Source: Apostichopus japonicus
Lineage: Eukaryota > Echinodermata > Holothuroidea > Aspidochirotida > Stichopodidae
Assembly (NCBI RefSeq): GCF_037975245.1
Contig: NC_092573.1
Span: 14,588,001 to 14,652,000, forward strand
Reading direction: 5' to 3'
DNA: 64,000 nt
Each line of letters opens with the position of its first letter. The first letter of the stretch is position 1. This document shows positions 36,961-49,352 of this stretch, one piece after another. Made by a program: the position numbers and the translations under genes. Below the pieces are notes generated by a model that worked only from the letters and a program-made list of their open reading frames with translations, had not been told where the DNA came from and did no database searches.

Positions 36961-38399
36961 ATGAATGAAATTCCTCTGCAAAATACAGCCATGGCCAGAT
37001 TTCCTCATCTGCTGGCTATCAAATAGATCACTAAAACCATACTGCAAGTCTAATGTACATGAAGTAAATCTTTATAATTAAATAAAAATACAGGAGTCTT
37101 TTTGCAGCAGTCTTTGTTCTCGAGAGTAGTGCAGACTTTTGACAATTTTGTTTATAAACAACTCTCCCAGCGTTTGTCTCCAAAATGGAATTAGTTTACT
37201 CAGTTCAGTTGTCTTAGGACATTTCCCTGTGACTTGAGTCAACATCCACACATGGTTCAACAGTCTAAGTAATTTGTATTAAGCTTTTTTTTCATTTATC
37301 GAACATTACATAAAATAACACTGGAACCTTAATAGCTGCTTTAACTCTAAATGCAATTTGTATGTGGCCTAACCCTGTCAAATATCATCGTTAGGGATAA
37401 TCAAAGTAAACAATTTCAAAAATAAATATCACAGCTAGACCAAGCTTGCGGAAAGAAACGGTCTGTGATTGGTCCAACCCCATCATGGTAGTTTATTCAC
37501 TTGCGAAGGAAAATATATTTCAGAACTTATCCTCTTTATTCCATATTCAGATTAGTACATTGCACAAAATAATTTGTCATGTTTAATATACATGCGTGGA
37601 CAACTCATCAAACTGTCTACATAGTTTTGGTTATTTTTCACCGATGTGAAAATGTCTGCAACATAGAAGTTACATGATCACGCATTACCAACTGTAAAAG
37701 AAAACCCATCACAGTCACACGATTGAATTATTTTCCACTGTTACATCATTTCAGTGTTAAAGAAAAACAAAACCATTGTATACTGTGGCATCACTAGTTA
37801 TTGCACCTCAATTATTGTTAACATTCACTCACCCAAATAAACATGAATAAGCTTTGAAGCTGTGAATTGGGATCCAATGTGCTTCATTTAACAAACTGTT
37901 TTATGTCAATTTTGACTTATCAGGCTACGTTACCCCTTTTAATGCTTTTTGTTGTTGTATTCTTTAACATATTTCGCTCCTCGCTTACCTGTCTCCCCAC
38001 AAACTTAGCACCCTCGTTCTACCAATACTCCCCCTTTCCCATAACTGTAGCCCTTAGCCTCTTCATACTGTAGGTTCAGTTATCAACCAGATGTAAACTA
38101 CTGTATATAACAGATTAATTTGTGTGAGAGACATTCACCTGTAGTTACTCAACAAAGATGTGACTTCCTGTCAATTGTTATACTTATCTGTCTTTATCAG
38201 CTATGTGACCTAGTATTTTAAAGCCATTAATAACCATATGAGCAGGTTAAAAGCTGGTTTTGTGTTGCACAACGTTTCAGTGGTCATTCACTGAATTCAG
38301 TCAGTGAATCTTAAGTTAGACTCTCCCGCAAGGCATATAATATGACCTATAGGTACAGGATGGCTTTCAGGCACAACATTTATTTTAAAAATATTTAAT

Positions 38400-38850
38400 G
38401 ATAATAGTAATGATAATAATGATCATAGTAATAATCATAATATAGATTATATAGCGCCTTACATAGCAGAATCACAAAGTGCTAAACAAAATTTCAGTCC
38501 TCAAACAAGTAAGTTTTGAGAGTTGAGAGTTAGAAGGAATTCACACTAGTTCGCTACAAATATGTTATGGTAGCATGTCCATATTGCTGGAGCTGTGACA
38601 GAAAATGACCTGTCACCATTAGGAGAGCGCGAAAGCTGATATTAAGACAAAGGATTTTCTTGGTGCCATGGCGTGTAAAGCTTAATTGAAGGGAACAATG
38701 TAATTTTGTAATTCACACGGTCTAGAATGGGAAGCCAGTAAAGTTCTTGAAGAATTGGTTTGATATGTTCCTGCTTCGAGTAACCAGCCGAGCAGCTGAG
38801 TTTTGAAAACGCTACAACTTTTCGATCTCAGTTGCCGGTGAGTGATATGC
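38400..38850 (+). repeat. Dispersed repeat beginning with TATAGCGCC block
   Basis: An ATAATAATGATmicrosatellite-like start leads into TATATAGCGCCTTACAT, AAAGTGCTAAAC, GACAGAAAATGACCTGTCACC and GAAGCCAGTAAAGTTCTTGAAG. This block order is familiar from interspersed repeats common in fish and marine invertebrates. I cannot name the family with confidence. Confidence 0.45.
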
Positions 38851-41800
38851 TTAATGTAGACGCGTTTAAATTCACTTTTATCAGGCAGATTGTAAATCTT
38901 ATACTAAATTTAATTTGTGAGAAGTGTCCCATGAAACAGTTGCCGCTTCATCAGTTGAAGTAACTGGATTAGTAGTCTAATACACAGACCATTAGCATTA
39001 GGTCACTTTATCAGATGCAACACAAAACTCTACCTGAAAACATTTAGACTGTGATGGTCTCAAATCACATGTGTACAATGTACTGTAGCAGAAATTTGTT
39101 GAGGGCAACAGGATGTTGAATGTCAGTCCAGGTACTCTATGGCTTTATATGTATATCATTAGTTAAAACAACATGTGTTGGTTGAATTATTATAATTTAA
39201 AATGCAATAGAGTAAAAATAATGCCTGCCCGGAGGAAATGATGTCATCATTACTCTGTAGCCTTAAAGGAGCATTCCAGATATTAAGCATATTTTAGGGA
39301 CAAATATCTTGAAAGAATGAAATTGTGACTAAAGCTGTCTTCTTTGGCTATGACGTAGCAAGACTAAAGCCATCCTTTGTTTCCTATATACTGTAAGGTA
39401 CACATACATTTTGATAGCAAAATAGGAATCGTAGAAATGAACACCAATTGACTTCTGTTATTAACATGCACCCATTTCAAATTCTGTCTGCTTGGTATCG
39501 CAATATTTATGTGTAAATGAAACAGAAGTGTACATACAGTACAGTTTATTTAGCACTCTCGCCATACCGTGCCTAAAGAGTAAATCGGTAACCTTTTTAG
39601 CACAGTAAACCCTCTATGACTGGATACTGTTTTCGGTTGAAGTCCCTCCAAACTCGTTCAACCAACCCAAAGTGTCTCTAGATGCGTTCTTTTGCAAAGT
39701 TAATTTTTCTTCGGATCTGCATGTTTTCGGTATCTTCCGGGCCGTGTTAGGTGGATGTTTACCAAGTGGTTCGAGAATGTTATCATTGTTCCTTACAACT
39801 GTCCTTATTTTTTATCCAGGCGGGTTCGACAGTAGTTCCCAGTTTTTCTCGCGTTTTCAAGGCCTATCAGTGATACGTGGAGCAGTTATTTGCCACCATT
39901 ACTTCCCTACACAGTAGAAAAATGTGTACATTTGAAACAGTACATAATCACCATCTTACAGTATCTGTAGCAGTGCACAAAAGGCTAGGGGGTGGTTCTA
40001 ACTCAATATTTCCAAAATGTATTTACTCCAACATTCTTCATTTATTGTTGAGCATTGTTCTCCATTCCTATACAAGAAAAGGATACTAATCAGGCGAAAG
40101 GGACTTCTAAGATATATGCGGAATCTGATTGAAGAAAAAATCCCGAATGCTCAGTTACCGTTACCAAGTAATCCGAAGGAAATGTTCCGATCGAAAAAAA
40201 CGCGTGCAGGCACTTAGAATGGGAGAATGAGAAAGAAGGGCATTGACCGGGGAGGGGGGGGGGGTGGTCGTAGAGGGGACACAGTGTTAAACGGTTAGTA
40301 GGACATTCTAGGTACGGTAAAACAAGGGTGCTAAGGTTGTGAGGAGACAGGTAAGCTCGTCACTCGTAAATATCCAAACCAGTAAGCTTTGGAGTTTCTC
40401 CACTCCACCAATTAACTGTATATTGAGATTTATTGAGCACTACAATTTTTTGGTGAAAACGTTTGTACAGTAATTATTTTGTTCCTTGCTCCTGTTTCTA
40501 GAACATTCATTGTTTCTAAGATATAAAACCAATCAGGGTATGATTCAGTTAGTGTGTCTCCTTGCTTCTCAGATATTTACTCATTCCTCGCTAAGGGAGG
40601 GCAATGACTGGAGAGATGGCCGGATATAGAGAGTGCACAGGGTTACCAGTTCATTATAGGCATGGTTTACAGTTTTGTATCAATTAAGTCCTTCTCACAG
40701 GACTTTACAACTGGTTGGTCATTGATTTGCTTGTCACAACCACAGCAACGTGTACACAATTCAAACAGTTGTAGCTGCGGTAGCACCATATAGTATAGTG
40801 TTCCACATCTGAATGTCACATTGGAGACTATCCATATGGGGGCCTGCACTATATTAACAAGTCAGGGTCCCACATTATGCACCTACATGGGATGAAGAGA
40901 GATCAATTAGTTGCCATGCTCCACCACCAAGGGACACAATGCCTAATTTATACTGTACATGTACAACAGCAATGATATGCATCATAACCCGTTTTCCATA
41001 TTATGGTAGACTGCAAGTAGGTCCCCTTATATAAACCACTGTAACACAATGAGCACTCTCTTGTGAGATCTAGAAGAAAAAATGCAATAGTTGTGTGAAG
41101 GCAGGAACGTTTGTGTCTTGTTAACATCCTGACCCTGCAGAATATTTATTCTAAGAGGCATTACTCCTACATTATGATATAGATAATATATAAGGGATGT
41201 CCCTAATGGGTCCGTTATCTGGCATTAATTTAATTATCCTTGACAGAATGGCAGTGTATTACATGTCCAAACAAATAACCTTCATGTTGAATGATAAGTA
41301 AGCAGTGCTGTAGTATACCTGTTTGATATGATGTCAGTAGTCTTTGCAAGGTTACAATGAGGTACACCTGTATTGCTCAATCAGTGAAGAATGTGAACCT
41401 GGCCTGGTTATGGAACAAGGCCTTCCTTTTGGAATAATTATGACACACACAGTTTGGGAATCCTTCATGGTGGTGACCTCCATAATGAGTTGAACTTCAT
41501 ATAGCAATATACAGAGAATTTGGTTTATATAAGCATTAATTTGCACGCGAGTGGGCTGACTATATGTGCGAGTGGGCTGAATATATGTATGATACAGCAT
41601 ATGTATATATTTAAATATTGAAACTGCTTTTTAGGCTGAATTTGTGTCCTTCTAATGTTACAATTCTTGACCATTTAAGAATTGATAATTAAGATAACTT
41701 GTATATAAATGTACCTTGCCTTAATTTATACAGTCTGCACAATTAACCTTAATGAAAAAAGAAACACCACTACAGAATCCAAACCAAACAAGCTCATATC

Positions 41801-42560
41801 TCAGCACGACTCAGCAGTGGAAAGAATGTGAAGTAAACTTCAACATTTTGTAAAGACTCATTTCTTTACTTGTCCCTTTGATTGCAATTGACTTGTTTTG
41901 AATTTCTGTCATTGGTCATTGTCAGCACTATTGCTCAAGAATACAGTAGTCATAACTCACTCTATTAGTGGAGGTGATTTCGTACCGCAGTTAATACTGT
42001 ACATAGCTCAATTGGACTAACAGCACAATTGCTCAAGAATACAGTAGTCGTAACTCAGAAGTTTATTTCATCCTCTTCAACATCCAAGCATAAGAAAGGA
42101 AAGATGATGACTCAAAAATGTCAGGTTATTATCAATCAGACCGTAGGATGCATCTCTGCGTCCTCAGTACTTGACACTCTTTACTAATTGTATCTTTTTA
42201 GCTTCGTGTAGGTTGCTCTAATAAAGAACATTTCTATTCAATTGGCAGACCGAGTGCTCTAAGTGAACGTTCAATATCATGATCACTTGATGTTTTGGAC
42301 TGTATTTTCACTTCCTACTTCGTATTGCCAGGAGGATATAGCGTGATTTTGGGTTTTTCGTTTATACCAGGTCGAGCCTCGTATCTATATCTTGCCCGAA
42401 CATGTATAGTGACTGCAAGTGATATACTATTTCAACACTCTCCCAAGTAACCTGTCCATTTCATTTAATGTATTTTTGTTCTCTTTTCTTCAAGTGGGTT
42501 ACAGAATTATTCCACCAGTTCTCAAACTCATTTTTCTTTCGTCTTTGGTACACCCTACAG

Positions 42561-44120
42561 ATGCCGACGCTCTTTTACCAAAACTACAGTATCGGCACTC
42601 TACCTTTCACGGGCAATCTTCACACATCAGATGTATGGAACGCAATAACTCTCCACCCAATCAAAAGAACTCGTCACATGTACCGGTTACATGCATACCT
42701 TGAATCTCAGTATATAGCCGAGAAGAGACTTCAGATTCTATCCTACTACAGAGAAATTCAGGATGTGAAAGAACGTCTGCACGAGGACAAGTCCGAGAAT
42801 CCCGGTACCCACGAGACACGTCACTTAGGGTTACACCCGAGTCTCATAAAATTCCGGGCAGATTCATTCCAAGACGTTGTACCGTGGAAGTGTTTCAGCC
42901 GTTACCTGTATCTACATAACATGGAATCTCCGAGGCAGGGAATCACTAAACCCATCCAGACTGCCGTGACTGATGTGGTTCTACAAGAAATGCAACTCCT
43001 TAATTCCAATTCAAAGACGGTAGGTAGAACAATAGAACTCAAAAAAATAAAGTATGGCTATTCAAGACTCATCCCACCGTACGGTGTGGATTATATTTTG
43101 GATCTTATGTTAGATTACAAGACACATCAGGGTTCAAGTCGGACCCTCTCGGTCCGGCGGCACACGTACCTACACCAGAGCTTTGGTCGGATCGAGCTGA
43201 TCGAAGACGAATATCTCCAGAATTCAGAAGAGCTGAAACTATCAGACGAAAGTCGCAGTATATTAAGCCACAATTCGTATTATTCAAAGGATAGTTGGTT
43301 CATAAACAAATCAAAGGAGACGATACACTTCATCATGCCGCTGGCGGGGCGGTTGGAGAATTTTCAAACATTCATGAAGAACTTTGAGAAGACTTGCCTG
43401 GTGCCGGGCGATAGCGTGAAACTGTTGGTAGTGCTATTTGAAAAAGACGATGATGATCAATCGGAAGCGATCGAAGAGACTCTGATGAAATACGCAAAGC
43501 AATACCCTAACTACGACTTACGTCTTCTTCATGGCGTCGGAGACTTCAAGAGAGGAGCGGCTCTTGACCTAGGAGCTTCGCAGTTCCCCAAATCAGCCTT
43601 GATGCTTTTCGTCGACGTGGACATGTATCTGTCCCCGGGGTTTGTCTCGCGATGCCGTCTCAACACAGCATTGGGGAGTCAGGTTTTCTTTCCGTCCTTT
43701 TTCAGTCAGTACAATCCGGATTTTGTTTACGGCCCCGAAAGTCATCCCAGCAGCACGCTGGTCATCAGCAAGGAGACTGGATTCTTCCGCAATCATGGGT
43801 ACGGGATCGTTTGTCTCTACAACGAAGACCTGCAGAGGGTCGGAGGGTTGGACTCTTCCATCGTAGGATGGGGATTCGAGGATGTGGACTTGTACCAAAA
43901 ATTCGTCTCAAGCAATATCACAATACTCCGAACGCCAGACCCAGGCCTGATACATATTTACCACCCGGTGGAGTGTGATGTAATGCTGGAGCCTAAGCAA
44001 TACCAGATGTGCATGGGAACGAAGGGCAACACGTACGGGAGTAATATGCAGCTAGCCAAACAGCTGCAGGAGGTGCGAGCTAAACTAGCTGACGGAGCTC
44101 GAGAATTGCTTGGGAAGTAA
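42561..44120 (+). CDS. CHSY1: Chondroitin sulfate synthase, exon 2 (residues 253-771)
   Basis: This is the terminal coding exon of the gene beginning at 16412; the acceptor ends CACCCTACAG at 42560 and the stop is TAA at 44118-44120. The first residues MPTLFYQNYS continue the exon 1 sequence CTWSYE as in CHSY proteins. The open frame extends back to 42468, but those 31 codons are intron. It holds the linker (AITLHPIKR, YRLHAYL) and the C-terminal GalNAc-transferase domain: IMPLAGRLENF (510-520), metal-binding DVD at 604-606, FFSQYNPDFVYG (632-643), and GWGFEDVDLY at 688-697 with the acidic catalytic-type motif. A further sequon is N704. Total length, 771 aa, is close to the roughly 800 aa of vertebrate CHSY1. 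No stops or missing motifs were seen. Confidence 0.95.
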   Translation: MPTLFYQNYSIGTLPFTGNLHTSDVWNAITLHPIKRTRHMYRLHAYLESQYIAEKRLQILSYYREIQDVKERLHEDKSENPGTHETRHLGLHPSLIKFRADSFQDVVPWKCFSRYLYLHNMESPRQGITKPIQTAVTDVVLQEMQLLNSNSKTVGRTIELKKIKYGYSRLIPPYGVDYILDLMLDYKTHQGSSRTLSVRRHTYLHQSFGRIELIEDEYLQNSEELKLSDESRSILSHNSYYSKDSWFINKSKETIHFIMPLAGRLENFQTFMKNFEKTCLVPGDSVKLLVVLFEKDDDDQSEAIEETLMKYAKQYPNYDLRLLHGVGDFKRGAALDLGASQFPKSALMLFVDVDMYLSPGFVSRCRLNTALGSQVFFPSFFSQYNPDFVYGPESHPSSTLVISKETGFFRNHGYGIVCLYNEDLQRVGGLDSSIVGWGFEDVDLYQKFVSSNITILRTPDPGLIHIYHPVECDVMLEPKQYQMCMGTKGNTYGSNMQLAKQLQEVRAKLADGARELLGK

Positions 44121-47100
44121 GGCGTAATCAAATGTCATCTTTATCAAAGAGTTTATTGTCTTGATGACGGTATCTTTAATCTAACTGCGTGTGCATGCGT
44201 GCGTGTGCAGATGTGTGTTTGGGAAAATTCTGGGGATTCATTGATCAGATATCCCAATCATAAAGTACCATCCCAGATGTACTGAAGAGAAGACATACAA
44301 ATCATTCCTATACGACCAATAAAACAAAATTGGAATTGAATCCCAAACTTGAGAAGTCTGAACACCAAAGTATCAACATGTGCTACATCGTATTATACCT
44401 GATATATTGTCTGCAAATGGGAAGACGAATAATATGTCAAGAGTGTGTAAACATTATTATTTTAATGGGATCACGATAGAATGTATTCTTCGTTTAGTCG
44501 GTACAGGTCTGTGAGAAATCTCAGGAGTGAAGTGCTGGTACTACTTCAAGTATAAACATACGTTTTAGGAAGCCAGAGAGATTTTGTTTTTGTTTTTTAA
44601 ATGTATTTTAATCTTCATGCTTTGTGATTTATTTTGAACTTTTAGTGTGATTGAATGAGACACACTTTTTAGTTCCATATAAGATATTTGCATGATTAAT
44701 GGTGAAATATGATTATGATACATATCACCAAAACGTCAGTGTCATCGACCCCGATTATGGTTAATGCAATGTCAATGAATGCCTGCACAGAGCTCTTTCA
44801 TTTCTTGTATCTAAACGTATTCATTCAATAGCATTGCACTGAAGATGTGAAACCTGCATACAATGTTAAATGTCTTGATGTTAAGACAATACTGTAACAT
44901 TTTGTATTAGTGTTGTCGTGTGGCTCTGCCATTCTTATCAACTGTCGTATTTTAATGTCGGTTGTGCTCGAGAAGAGTTACCTGAGTTGAAAGGTTGTTG
45001 AGAGGGGAGAGAATCTAATAATTTGTTTTTAATATCAACCTTGAAAAAGTGGAGCCTACTGTTTGTGGATGTTTCATAACAAGGTAGTATAAACTATTGA
45101 ATTCTATCATGGTTATATATTTCAGCACTTTAGTATAACAATTAGCTGTGGTACATTACGTCGAATTCTGTCTATATATGACAAAATCAGGTATCAAAGT
45201 TCATTGCACGGAGCCTTTTGAGTTTTCCAGTTACGCAGGTTGACGGCTAGTGTTATTTCAATAGTAGTACAATCATCAGTGTATACATCGATGTATTATC
45301 TCCTGATATTGTTTGGTAAAACCAGTGGATGCGATATTACCAGTTTTTTTTATGGACAGTCATAAACACTAAATAAGACATTTATATATATACAAAATAA
45401 ATCAATATATTTGTATAAGAAATCGTTAAGAGGAATGACAGAAATTGCCTGCCACAAGATAATATTGTTTCACTATATTGGTATTATAATACGGTGTCGA
45501 ACGTTGGTTTTCTACTGGCTGGGATGTGCTTTCAATAACTGCTTTAAGTGTTATTTCTTTCATTTGCTATATTTGTTGGTGGATAATGGGATTGTTGGAA
45601 GGAAGAAATTGAGGTCAAGGAGATGCCTAATTGACACTGATATTTTCGAAGTTTCATCTTGCGTGCACTGTGCAGCGTGGATGGGGAGACTCAATTATGC
45701 TGAGTATGAAATGGAGAGTCACACTCGCCAAACAAACCTGACGATGTCATTCACCGTAATTTCCATTCCACTATGCCAGGCACGTGCTTTTACTCTAGGG
45801 ATTCGTAGAAACAAGGTTTTTCAGTTTGGATAAGCACAGTTATAGTAACATTGTCTACTTTCCTCTACCTCTCAACTCAACCCACCATTCTCGCATACAT
45901 TAATTTTTTGAATATCGGTTCGTTAGTGTTTCATAATTAAGCCAGTTTTTCCCGTTTTTTTTAAATTATTTTTATTTGCTTGTTTTCTCTATTGTACATA
46001 TATCTGTTTTTGTTTCTGTTCCTGTGGTTTGACATGGTCATTTGCAACAACAGCAATATAAACACTTTAAGTTCATTAAAGCGATGTTCGTGGCACCGCC
46101 TCTCACCCACCTCCGTCTGTTCTTGAACAATGTTGTACAAACTTGGCGGAAGGACTGTTCAGCAAATGTGTCTCGGTTTTCTATGGCTATTTGGGGTAAA
46201 CATTTTTATCTTTTACTACTCATGGATATTAATCAAATATCATTTTCGTTTCTTTCTTACTAGCGAATTGGATATAAATGTATTTTAATTATTTGTGACA
46301 TAGTGACATAGTTTCAGATTGAACAAAGCTGATTTAATTTAATCAACTGGCCTGACTGTATTGTGTACTCCAAATTGTTTATTTGTTATATTGTGTAGCT
46401 ATGATTGTTGTGGGTGTAGGGGTAGAGGTGAAGGTGAGAGGAAGAGGAAGAGGCATAGAGATATTATCCAATAGTCTCATTTGCACAGGTCTTCATGTTG
46501 TGTAGTATAGCAACGTTGAAGTAACGACTTTCAGAGGTAAAGCAGCTCAGACATAAGTATAGAAGGAAAAAAAGAACCAAAAATAAAAAGGTCATTTTTA
46601 AAATGCTTTTGTCGATAGACAGAAGCAAAGTTTCATGATATCTATTCAGGTTACCTGTCTCTGCACAACAATTAAACTCTTGACATTCATGTGCTATTAA
46701 AAACAAAAGTTTTTGAAAAATGTGTATTCACACAACATGGTCATTATCACGGGCAAGGTGAAACGATCCGACTGGAGACACCAAGACTCGAGTGACATGT
46801 GTCTTTGATATGGGTGGCTTTATTTTTATCCTCGTACCAAGACAACAACCCTAAACAACGTAAAATGTACGCCTTGTTTAAACAAATATTTCACACAAAC
46901 ATGACGTTACATCGGAAATAGGAAACATATCAAACATGCATTGATCTCATATGTTATACACCTCCTACCACTGATCACATATTTACAATATAGCCTCCCT
47001 GTACAGACATTCGATACTAACAAACGTCTCGTAAAGATATCTGTATACGTGCATTTCAACCTTTCAACACATTCTGGCATCACTTTACTGAAATAAGAAA

Positions 47101-47763
47101 CAAGAATACGACTAACTAATTGCGTTCCCTCTACTGCAAAGTCAGGTTTGACTTAGTACACATAAGAAAATAATACACTTACGGAAATCGGTCAGCTTCC
47201 GGCTTTCATTTACAGATATCTGCAGGTCCTTTGAGACAGGTATCCTCGAGATATATATCCAGCACCCCTTGCACCAGGTAGTACAAATACGAATATCACG
47301 CCCTAGCCTGCTTTACCCGGCCTATTCATACTGACCCTTTACCATCATTTTATGCAATTGAAAGTAATCTAAACAAAGACTTACATGAATTCAATTGATG
47401 GCCGTGGAAAAATCAGTGAATCAAACAAAGCCTACTAGTATGTCGAATGTTGCTAATGCAAACTTCGTGAGCAAAACAGAGAAACAAATGAATATTCATG
47501 GGAATTAATACAGCTGCACGATAGTCGTTAGACTTGTGTCAAGCATACTCATGACAGTCATGCGCTAAAGGGCATCACTATTCATCCGCACCAAGGCTAA
47601 ATAGTACTTTGAAGTTGATAAAAAGGGTGGTTACTATGAACACCAGCTGTTCCTTAATGTGTATTTTGCTGTCGGTTTTAGTTTTATTTTCTCTCTTTTT
47701 TTATTAATTTCTTATGCTAAAAATATATTGAATTTTTAAGGAAATGATTAGATGTATATATAA

Positions 47764-47797
<34 letters not shown>

Positions 47798-48125
47798 GCA
47801 ATTGTTTTGTTAGAATTTTTAATTATTTTACTGCATTGTCAGAAAAAAGTTAGAAAAAACATTATCATGTGCAACTTCCCTATAAGTGTGCTTCTGTGTA
47901 TGTAATTCCAGTTGGTTATACATTTTTTTTTTTTGAAAAATATGAACAGAACTCACCCATAAATGAAAATACACTTTTCAAGCTTGATTTTTAGTATGTT
48001 TGTTAATGTTAGTATTATTATCACTTTAGGAAGAAATATGCAGTCGTCAAAACTTTAATATGTAACGACAAAAACACACGCTTTGATTTAATACCTTATT
48101 TGTCTTTGGAAATGACAGTCTTATT
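44121..48125 (+). other. CHSY 3' UTR and noncoding downstream region
   Basis: AATAAA at 44318-44323 is the first plausible poly(A) signal after the CHSY stop; another AATAAA lies near 45396, so a long 3' UTR is possible. The 140-codon open frame at 45411-45833 has no recognised domain and unremarkable composition; I do not call it a gene. An AT dinucleotide-rich tract spans 47754-47798. Confidence 0.5.
44318..44323 (+). promoter_or_regulatory. Candidate poly(A) signal for CHSY
   Basis: AATAAA hexamer about 200 bp after the stop codon. Alternative hexamers farther downstream mean the true end is uncertain. Confidence 0.4.
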
Positions 48126-48129
48126 CATC

Positions 48130-49352
48130 TTATAGTTTTAGTACAAATTAATAAAAGTTTTTCTGATGTTTATCAATTTTATTCCCAGACTTAATAGTAG
48201 GGAGTTCATAAGCTGCTGTCATGAAGGGAGATGTAGAATTATGTTAACCCATGTAACGTTTAGTATATGATGGAGCTGTACATACAGTCATCTATATGAC
48301 CTGGAGCTGGCCTTGCCTGGTAGGATAAGGTATGAGGATCCCATGAAAAACAACATTTTGAATTCATTTTGATAAATTTATGTGATGAAACCATATTACA
48401 ATATATATTCACTACCTTGACGAGTCAACCATCATTTCAAAACGTGAAGAAGTGGATTTTTTTTGGGGGGGGGGGGAGGGGGGGACATTTCTAGCAAACA
48501 AAATCTCCTTTATAAAATTTGATTTATACTAATAAAAATACTTTGAAAGTATGCTTAGATCAATAAATTCTAAGACACCTATGGAATCAGTATTAATCAC
48601 TCAAGTCTGATTTCATGTGTGCTGCAGAAATGTTCCTTTCTGAACCTTGTCCTTATTGAGTGTGTTCAGTCTTTTCTGCTAACAGTCAATAGGCTATAGT
48701 TTTTTTTTCTATATGACACGTTTTGTTGTGTTAAACACACAAGTGCAATACGTTTCTGTTCCCTACATTTCCCCTCCGTGTCTTCCCTCCAGCTGCCCTC
48801 CAATCCCTCCCCATCCCCTATCCCTCCACTTCCTCTGCTCTATCACTACCCCATCAATTACCCTCCTCCATGTCCCCCACCCTCCATACAAGTACTATCC
48901 CTTTCCCTACACTTCCATTCCCAACACTTCCCCTCACCTACACTTCTGTTCCCCTACACTATACTTCCCCTCCTCTACACTTCCCCTCCCCTACACTTCC
49001 ACTCTCCAACACTTCCGTTCCCCCAACACTTCCCCTACTATTCACTTCCCCTACCCTGCACTTCCCCTCCCCAACACTGCCACGCCCCAACACTTCCCCT
49101 CTCCCTCCAGCCCGTCGCCTGGCTTCATATTCACTCCGGTAGCCAGTCTCTAACTTGAGGGGACACAAACACATCAAGGCCTTCGTCATTGCTCAACGCC
49201 GTGACCAAACTTTACTAGGATAAGCATTATTTATCATATTTGACTGCACTACTACTTATGAAAACATGAAACTAAGCCACAGAAGACCTCGTATAGAGGG
49301 TTTATTCTCTAGGCAAAATACAAGCAAATGTGTAAAGGCTGACGTCACCAGC
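48130..49352 (+). repeat. Left arm of degenerate inverted repeat
   Basis: The block at 48140-48273 matches the reverse complement of about 56590-56720, and 48580-48633 matches that of 56530-56575. The block at 49100-49352 matches the reverse complement of 52650-52850. Between the matching blocks are a G-rich tract (48465-48484) and the CACTTCCCCT-type minisatellite. Shared words include AGTTCATAAGCTGCTGTC, GGAATCAGTATTAATCA and GAGGGTTTATTCTC. Confidence 0.78.
48770..49105 (+). repeat. CT-rich minisatellite, ACACTTCCCCTCC-like units
   Basis: Variant units of about 12-18 bp containing CACTTCC or CACTTCCCCT repeat many times (for example CTACACTTCCCCTCC and CCAACACTTCCGTTC). Three overlapping Ser/Thr/Pro-rich open frames arise only from this composition. 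A shorter, reverse-oriented version occurs at 52850-52975. Confidence 0.85.

Larger units (their letters stand above)
17168..42560 (+). other. CHSY intron 1 (25,393 bp, phase 0)
   Basis: The intron runs from donor GTACGT at 17168 to acceptor CACCCTACAG ending at 42560. It contains retroelement remnants at 19.6-20.9 kb (DIRS-like), 22.4-23.3 kb (LINE) and 31.15-36.0 kb (Ty3-type), a 214-bp tandem duplication at 27.8-28.2 kb, and dispersed repeats. Apart from these, 17.2-19.6, 23.5-27.8, 28.2-31.1 and 36.0-42.5 kb are AT-rich with only short, uninformative open frames. I see no second host gene nested inside. Confidence 0.9.

Noticed and set aside
38286-38309. Palindrome ATTCACTGA...TCAGTGAAT as an operator or element end
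   Set aside because: An isolated short palindrome with no partner copy or nearby gene start.
41548-41589. CRISPR-like short repeats (two 21-bp units)
   Set aside because: Only two adjacent copies without spacers in a eukaryotic intron; it is a simple tandem duplication.
42468-42560. 31 extra N-terminal codons of the long open frame before MPTLFYQ
   Set aside because: They precede a good CAG acceptor and are not part of CHSY proteins; exon 1 at 16412-17167 supplies the real N-terminus in matching phase.
45411-45833. 140-codon open frame downstream of CHSY
   Set aside because: No recognised domain, no exon context, and it could lie in the 3' UTR; length alone is weak support.
48713-49158. 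Ser/Thr/Pro-rich proteins in three frames
   Set aside because: They are translations of the CT-rich minisatellite, equally open in several frames.
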